Below are positions 58,970 through 64,000 of a stretch of DNA of 64,000 nucleotides, piece by piece. Within the stretch, counting starts at the first letter, position 1; each line of letters opens with the position of its first letter. Origin of the DNA: Nostocoides jenkinsii Ben 74. Lineage in GTDB: Bacteria; Actinomycetota; Actinomycetes; Actinomycetales; Dermatophilaceae. The stretch is taken from contig NZ_HF571038.1 in assembly GCF_001046875.1 (NCBI RefSeq), positions 1,686,139-1,750,138 on the forward strand. The letters run 5' to 3'. The notes under the pieces are model-generated. The model saw only the letters and a program-made list of their open reading frames with translations. It searched no databases and was not told the DNA's origin. Both the position numbers and the translations under genes were made by a program.

Positions 58970-59413
58970 TCAGCTCCAGATGCCGTGGCGGCGATTCCAG
59001 TTCTGGGCGCCGGTGTAGGCGTCGACCATGCCCCAGATCCAGATGCCGAACATCATCGGTATGCCGATCAGCACGAGGATCAGCGGCCAGCTCACCAAGT
59101 AGAGCAGCAGGATGGCCACGCCCTTGCCGACCTCGCCGTTGATCATCGAACCCAGGCCCGGGAGGAAGAAGGACGCCAGCACGGCGAGTCCCGGACTCTT
59201 CGGCGCGACCGCATAGCCGGGCTGGGCGGCATACGGATTCGTGGGCGCGGCATAGGGGGTGGGCTGCGCGGCATACGGATAGACCTGACCGGTCGCATCG
59301 GCCGGTCGGTCTTGCGGGGTGGAGCCGGGGGCCGTCGACGCGGTCCAGCCGCCGCCGTCCCAATAGCGTTGCGAGCCGTCGGGCTGGGCGTACCAGCCGG
59401 CAGGTGCGCTCAT
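58970..59413 (-). CDS. TM2-domain protein with DUF2510 start
   Basis: 147 residues: GWYAQPDGSQRYWDGGGW (DUF2510), a Tyr/Ala/Pro-rich linker with AAQP repeats, then two membrane segments around GSMINGEVGKG (TM2). Unknown role. Seven bases after lepA. Confidence 0.85.
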   Translation of the reverse strand: MSAPAGWYAQPDGSQRYWDGGGWTASTAPGSTPQDRPADATGQVYPYAAQPTPYAAPTNPYAAQPGYAVAPKSPGLAVLASFFLPGLGSMINGEVGKGVAILLLYLVSWPLILVLIGIPMMFGIWIWGMVDAYTGAQNWNRRHGIWS

Positions 59414-59420
59414 CCTCGGC

Positions 59421-61277
59421 CTACTTCTTGGACTTCTCGGAGCCCGTGGAGTCCGCGGTCAGCGCCGCGATGAAGGCCTCCGGCGGCACCTCGACCGAGC
59501 CGATGTTCTTCATCCGCTTCTTGCCGGCCTTCTGCTTCTCCAGCAACTTGCGCTTGCGGCTGATGTCACCGCCATAACACTTGGCCAGGACGTCCTTGCG
59601 GATCGCGCGGATGTTCTCGCGGGCGATGATGCGGGCCCCGACGGCGGCCTGGATCGGCACCTCGAACTGCTGCCGCGGGATGAGTTCCTTGAGTTTGCCG
59701 GCCATCATCACGCCGTAGCCATAGGCCCGGTCCTTGTGCACGATCGCCGAGAACGCGTCGACTGCCTCGCCCTGCAACAGGATGTCGACCTTGACCAGGT
59801 CCGCCACCTGCTCGCCATCGGGTTCGTAGTCCAGCGACGCATACCCGCGGGTGCGCGACTTCAATTGGTCGAAGAAGTCGAAGACGATCTCGGCGAGCGG
59901 GAGGGTGTAGCGCATCTCGACGCGCTCCTCGGACAAATAGTCCATCCCGCGCAGGGTGCCGCGCTTGCCCTGGCAGAGCTCCATAATCGCGCCGATGAAC
60001 TCGCTCGGCGCGAGGATGGTGGCCCGGACGACCGGCTCGCGGACTTCGTTGATCTTGCCGTGCGGGAACTCGCTCGGGTTGGTGACCGTGACGACCCCGC
60101 CGTCCTCCATCGTCACCGAATAGACCACATTGGGCTGCGTGGAGATGAGGTCGAGGCCGAACTCGCGCTCCAACCGCTCGCGCACGATCTCCAGGTGCAG
60201 CAACCCGAGGAAGCCGCAGCGGAAGCCGAAGCCCAGCGCAGCAGACGTCTCCGGCTCGAACGCCAAGGCGGCGTCGTTGAGCTTGAGCTTGTCGAGCGCC
60301 TCGCGCAGGTCGGGATAGTCCGACCCGTCGATCGGATACAGACCGGAGAACACCATCGGTTTGGGGTCGCGGTAGCCCCCGAGCGCCGCCGCGGCCGGCT
60401 TGCTCGAGTTGGTGACCGTGTCACCGACGCGCGATTGGCGCACGTCCTTCACGCCGGTAATGAGATAGCCGACCTCGCCCACGCCAAGTCCATTGCCCGG
60501 CACCGGTTCCGGGGAGATGACGCCGATCTCGAGGAGCTCGTGTTGTGCCTTGGTCGACATCATCACGATCCGCTCGCGCGGATTGAGGTTGCCGTCGATC
60601 ACCCGGACATAGGTCACGACGCCGCGGTAGGTGTCATAGACCGAGTCGAAAATCATCGCGCGCGCGGGCGCATCCGGGTCGCCGACCGGTGCCGGGAACT
60701 GCCGAATGATCTGTGCCAGAAGCTCTTCGACACCCTCCCCCGTCTTGCCGGACACCTTCAGGCAGTCCTCGGGATCGCACCCGATCAGCCCGGCGAGCTC
60801 CGCGGCATACTTCTCCGGCTGCGCGGCGGGCAGATCGATCTTGTTCAGGACCGGGATGATGGTGAGGTCGTTCTCCATCGCGAGATAGAGATTGGCCAGC
60901 GTCTGCGCCTCGATCCCCTGCGCGGCGTCGACGAGCAGCACCGCCCCCTCGCAGGCGGCGAGACTGCGGGACACCTCATACGTGAAATCGACGTGCCCGG
61001 GTGTGTCGATCATGTTCAGCGCGTAGGTCGTCCCGTCCAACTCCCACGGCATCCGCACCGCCTGGGACTTGATGGTGATGCCGCGCTCGCGCTCGATGTC
61101 CATCCGGTCGAGATACTGCGCGCGCATGGCGCGCTCGTCGACGACGCCGGTCAGTTGCAGCATCCGATCGGCAAGGGTCGACTTGCCGTGATCGATGTGG
61201 GCGATGATGCAGAAGTTGCGGATCAACTCCGGCGGCGTGGCGTGCGGCTGCAGCGCGGCGCGGGCGCGGGGTGACAC
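59421..61277 (-). CDS. lepA: Elongation factor 4 (LepA)
   Basis: 618 residues from GTG 61277; the 53 upstream residues in frame are unlike the family. G1 [23 protein letters not shown], and the LepA-specific C-terminal [16 protein letters not shown]. Translational GTPase that back-translocates or aids assembly of ribosomes. Confidence 0.95.
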   Translation of the reverse strand: MSPRARAALQPHATPPELIRNFCIIAHIDHGKSTLADRMLQLTGVVDERAMRAQYLDRMDIERERGITIKSQAVRMPWELDGTTYALNMIDTPGHVDFTYEVSRSLAACEGAVLLVDAAQGIEAQTLANLYLAMENDLTIIPVLNKIDLPAAQPEKYAAELAGLIGCDPEDCLKVSGKTGEGVEELLAQIIRQFPAPVGDPDAPARAMIFDSVYDTYRGVVTYVRVIDGNLNPRERIVMMSTKAQHELLEIGVISPEPVPGNGLGVGEVGYLITGVKDVRQSRVGDTVTNSSKPAAAALGGYRDPKPMVFSGLYPIDGSDYPDLREALDKLKLNDAALAFEPETSAALGFGFRCGFLGLLHLEIVRERLEREFGLDLISTQPNVVYSVTMEDGGVVTVTNPSEFPHGKINEVREPVVRATILAPSEFIGAIMELCQGKRGTLRGMDYLSEERVEMRYTLPLAEIVFDFFDQLKSRTRGYASLDYEPDGEQVADLVKVDILLQGEAVDAFSAIVHKDRAYGYGVMMAGKLKELIPRQQFEVPIQAAVGARIIARENIRAIRKDVLAKCYGGDISRKRKLLEKQKAGKKRMKNIGSVEVPPEAFIAALTADSTGSEKSKK

Positions 61278-61381
61278 GTGGATTCGATCCTTCGAGCCGG
61301 GACGGGTGGGACTGAATCCCAAGTCTCCCACGCCGGGCCGACAACCCTGTCCGGCTACGGATCTGCCGGGGTCATGGGAGA

Positions 61382-61430
61382 GAACCTGGACATAGGCAAC
61401 GGTAATGATCCGTTGCGTAGGTCCAGGTTC
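61382..61430. other. Hairpin with two 19-base arms upstream of lepA
   Basis: GAACCTGGACATAGGCAAC (61382-61400) and GTTGCGTAGGTCCAGGTTC (61412-61430) are inverted copies matching at 17 of 19 positions; GG/CC in the gap extends the stem. It lies between divergent lepA and the M48 gene, so it is not a simple terminator of either. Confidence 0.6.
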
Positions 61431-61550
61431 CGGCAATGGGCGGGAATGTGCGCCCGTCTATGCCTGCGCCTGCGAGCGTCAGGGGGCTGTCGGCGGCGTA
61501 CGGAATGATCGGGAACCACGAGCCGTTCAGGGGATCAGTCAGGAGGATGT

Positions 61551-62504
61551 ATGTCGATCCACCCCCCGCCCATGCCGCCGCACGGCATGGTGCCTGCCAT
61601 GCCGATGCACGACGAGCGGCGTCGCCGGGAGATCCGCGGCGCCCTGCGGCATCCCTTGGAGAATCTGACGCTGATCGCCGCGATCGTGGCATCGCTGCTG
61701 GTGATGGGCTTCTCGCTCTATTACGTCATCGACGCGTTCCGCCATGACGAGACGCCGGGGACCTATCCGCTGCTCTTCACGCTCGCGCCCGTGTTGCTGT
61801 GGCTGGCCCGAGGCCACCTGATGGCCAAGATGCGGCTCGGCGCGGTCAAGGTCACGCCGACGCAATATCCCGAGGCCTTCGCCATGGTGCAGGAGGCGGC
61901 CACGGCCTTCGGGATGCGCATGGCGCCGGATGCCTATGTCGTGCTCGGCAATGGCATGATCAACGCCGCCGCGTCCGGGCACGGTTTCCGGCGGTTCATC
62001 TTCATCTACAGCGACCTCTTCGAGGTCGGCGGCCGATTGAAGAATCCCGATGCCCTGCGCTTCATCGTCGGGCACGAGGTCGGGCATATCGCCGCAGGTC
62101 ACGCCTCCTATTGGCGCTGGCTGGGAACCTTCGGCGCGCAGATCGTGCCTTTCGTGCGGCCGGTCTTTTCGCGCAGCCAGGAGTACACCGCCGACAACTT
62201 CGGCTATGCCTTCTGTCCGCAGGGGTCCGCGCCGGCGATGCAGACCCTCGCGATCGGCAAGTACCTCAACCCCACCGTGGACATCAACGCGATCGCTGAT
62301 CGCGCCGAGACAGAGAAGGGCTTCTTCGTCTGGGTAGTCAACGCGCTCGCCTCGCACCCGGTGCTCGCGTGGCGCGCTCACGCGCTGCGGGACCGCTCCG
62401 CGCCCGGCCGGTTGCTCTGGCGGCCGCGAGAGCCCAAGCAGCTGAGTATGCCGCCCGTCCACCCCGGTCTGCCAGGTCCGGGGCCGATGCCCCCTGGCTC
62501 GTGA
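61551..62504 (+). CDS. M48-family membrane metallopeptidase
   Basis: 317 residues: two early membrane segments (IAAIVASLLVMGFSLYYVI, LLFTLAPVLLWLA), zinc motif HEVGH and third ligand in SQEYTADNFG. HtpX/Ste24-like protease of the membrane. AGGAGG at 61541 supports the start. Confidence 0.85.
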   Translation: MSIHPPPMPPHGMVPAMPMHDERRRREIRGALRHPLENLTLIAAIVASLLVMGFSLYYVIDAFRHDETPGTYPLLFTLAPVLLWLARGHLMAKMRLGAVKVTPTQYPEAFAMVQEAATAFGMRMAPDAYVVLGNGMINAAASGHGFRRFIFIYSDLFEVGGRLKNPDALRFIVGHEVGHIAAGHASYWRWLGTFGAQIVPFVRPVFSRSQEYTADNFGYAFCPQGSAPAMQTLAIGKYLNPTVDINAIADRAETEKGFFVWVVNALASHPVLAWRAHALRDRSAPGRLLWRPREPKQLSMPPVHPGLPGPGPMPPGS

Positions 62505-62570
62505 GGTGCGTGCCGTGAAGCTGAATTCGGCGGGACAAGCGGATGGTGGAAGTCCGGACGTGATGGCGCG

Positions 62571-63149
62571 ATGGTGATGGATCAGGTCCTGGCTCGCCTC
62601 GCCCGGATACTGCGGATCCGGCCGCGCCCGCACCAGGCACGCTCCACCGTGCCGTCAGTTCGGGCAGATCGGCCGGGCGCCAGGAGGGCTAAACGACAGG
62701 GCGGGGAGTTCGCCAGCGATGCAGCCAGCGCTTATCCCGGCGATTTCACCGGGCCCTTGCCGCCGCTGAGCTATACGCCACGGCGCGATGAGCTGCCGGA
62801 TCCCGGCGAGGTTGTGTGGGCCGAGGTGCCCTTCCAAGAGGACCACACCCGATCCAAGGACCGACCCGTTCTGGTGATCGGGAATGACGGACCGTGGCTG
62901 CTCGCCCTGCCCTTGACCAGCAAGGATCACGACCGTGACGCTGCGCAGGAGGCTGGCGAAGGTCGCTACTGGATCGACATCGGCGCCGGCGACTGGGACC
63001 ACCGCCGTCGCCCGTCCGAGGCAGCGCTGCACCGGATCGTCCGGCTCTCACCCGCGAGCGCGCGCCGCATCGGTGGCCAGATCTCGCAGGCACGCTTCGA
63101 GAACGTGGTTGCGGCTCTGCAGCGCCACCACCGGCTTCCGGCTAGCTAG
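62571..63149 (+). CDS. PemK/MazF-like protein with long N-terminus
   Basis: 192 residues. The last 120 (PGEVVWAEVPFQEDHTRSKD, RPVLVIGND, LPLTSKDHDRDA) form the PemK/MazF barrel; the first 70 are basic and low in order. No antitoxin gene is adjacent. Could be a solitary RNase or a non-toxic relative. The 66-base gap before it shows nothing. Confidence 0.75.
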   Translation: MVMDQVLARLARILRIRPRPHQARSTVPSVRADRPGARRAKRQGGEFASDAASAYPGDFTGPLPPLSYTPRRDELPDPGEVVWAEVPFQEDHTRSKDRPVLVIGNDGPWLLALPLTSKDHDRDAAQEAGEGRYWIDIGAGDWDHRRRPSEAALHRIVRLSPASARRIGGQISQARFENVVAALQRHHRLPAS

Positions 63150-63183
63150 CAACGCCAGCCGTCAGCGCGGCCGCGGGTCGGCG

Positions 63184-64000
63184 TCAACGGGGGTAGGCGC
63201 GGACCGGACCGACGACATACAAGTGCACCTCGTCCTCCAGCGGCGGGCGGCCAGCGACGCGGGCGCGGACCACAGAGCCGTCGGACAACTCGATTGCCAG
63301 GAGGGAGTCGTGCCCGAAGTACTCGCGACCTCGAATCACCCCCGCCGTGCCCCCGACCCCCGCAGGGCCACCGCCGCCGAGGCGGAGTTGTTCGGGCCGC
63401 AATCCAAGCGTGACCGGGCCCTCGCGAAGCCCTGGTTCCGACACCACGTCCACCTCCCCCAGCGCGCAGTGGGCCCGACCGGCGACGAGATCCCCAGGCA
63501 ACTCGACCAACTCGCCGAGGAAACGCGCGGTCCCGAGATCTGGGGGTGCTTCATACGCACGAACTGGACTGTCGTGCAGGGCGATTCGACCGCCTTGCAG
63601 GACGGCGACAGAGTCCGCCATCGACAAGGCTTCGTCCTGATCATGCGTCACCAGCAGCGCGGTCGCACCCGCCGCGGCCAGAGCGCTCCGGACCTCCGCG
63701 CGCAGATTCCCGCGCAGGGTGGCGTCGAGGGCGGCGAAAGGTTCGTCGAGGAGCACCATCCCCGGAGCGGGCGCGAGTGCCCGGGCAAGCGCAACCCGAT
63801 GCTGCTGACCGCCCGAGAGTTCGTGCGGACGGGCCTGGGCAGAGCCCGCGAGTCCGACGAGGTCCAGCAGCTCCGAAACCCGGCTCGAGCGGCGCTCGCG
63901 GCGCGGCAGGCCGAAGGCGATATTCGCGGCGATATCGAGATGTGGGAAGAGCGCACCCTCCTGCGGCACCAAGGCCACTCCCCGAGCCTCGGGCGCCAGC
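63184..64000 (-). CDS. ABC transporter ATP-binding protein, N-terminus outside window
   Basis: About 271 residues visible. Q loop VPQEGALFPHL, signature LSGGQQHRVALARAL, Walker B MVLLDEPFAALD, H loop LVTHDQDEAL and a C-terminal TOBE-like domain. Resembles importers for iron, sulfate or polyamine (FbpC/PotA-like); substrate not determinable. Walker A lies beyond 64000. Confidence 0.85.
   Translation of the reverse strand, partial: LAPEARGVALVPQEGALFPHLDIAANIAFGLPRRERRSSRVSELLDLVGLAGSAQARPHELSGGQQHRVALARALAPAPGMVLLDEPFAALDATLRGNLRAEVRSALAAAGATALLVTHDQDEALSMADSVAVLQGGRIALHDSPVRAYEAPPDLGTARFLGELVELPGDLVAGRAHCALGEVDVVSEPGLREGPVTLGLRPEQLRLGGGGPAGVGGTAGVIRGREYFGHDSLLAIELSDGSVVRARVAGRPPLEDEVHLYVVGPVRAYPR

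Overview
The window is chromosomal DNA of a high-GC actinobacterium. Gene content and order (lepA, hemW, hrcA-dnaJ-rsmE, phoH-ybeY-corC-era) fit the Micrococcales, and I would guess an Intrasporangiaceae/Dermatophilaceae-like organism (inference, not tested). No rRNA, tRNA or CRISPR array was seen. Most genes overlap or nearly touch, with many 4-base ATGA start/stop overlaps.

Layout. (1) 1-16030 is an accessory block. A recombinase-trio (Tn554/RIT-type) element, 11-3940, has split an IS256-family transposase gene. It is followed on the minus strand by a tightly coupled five-gene operon, 14960 to 4210: SNF2-like helicase, DUF4391 protein, type III Mod-like methyltransferase, type III Res-like helicase-nuclease, and OLD-family ATPase-TOPRIM nuclease. 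A TacA/TacT-type toxin-antitoxin pair (15231-16030) closes the block. (2) 16077-20551 is a LysR-controlled catabolic cluster: diaminopropionate ammonia-lyase and two M20-type amidohydrolases. (3) 20698-32757 holds MarR and PadR regulators, a 2,4-dienoyl-CoA reductase-like flavoenzyme, an amine-handling group (C69 peptidase with a frameshift, amine oxidase, DDAH, APC permease, universal stress protein), a tandem GNAT, an EEP-family hydrolase and a YbaK deacylase. (4) 32793-37015 pairs ACC deaminase with an AceE/transketolase-like enzyme under a GntR/FCD regulator. (5) 37121-41949 has a truncated VapC, DUF3105, DUF305, asd and a GDYXXLXY/DUF2157 pair. (6) 42062-61277 is the conserved core: era, a CNNM/CorC protein, ybeY, phoH (interrupted by an intein), HIT, ECF sigma factor plus GerMN protein, yefM-yoeB, rsmE, dnaJ, hrcA, DUF3097, DUF4870, hemW, a probable structured RNA, protein tyrosine phosphatase, VOC, GyrI-like, AraC, TM2 and lepA. 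(7) 61551-64000 holds an M48 peptidase, a PemK/MazF-like protein and the C-terminal part of an ABC ATPase.

The most unusual signals are not ordinary genes. First, several intergenic regions carry arrays or inverted pairs built from units of exactly 19 bases whose sequence differs at every locus; the clearest is 57941-58054, three units one way and three the other way in perfect register. Second, the heptamer GGCATAC/GTATGCC occurs about 60 times in 16-64 kb (hand count) but only about 3 times in the first 16 kb, in all reading frames and between genes. Third, 55728-56031 looks like a free-standing RNA gene made of serial UUCG-loop hairpins with its own promoter and terminator. Fourth, PhoH carries an intein with the marks of class 3. 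Fifth, the five-gene restriction-like operon does not match a named defence system I know. All sequence readings were made by eye, and no database search was run.
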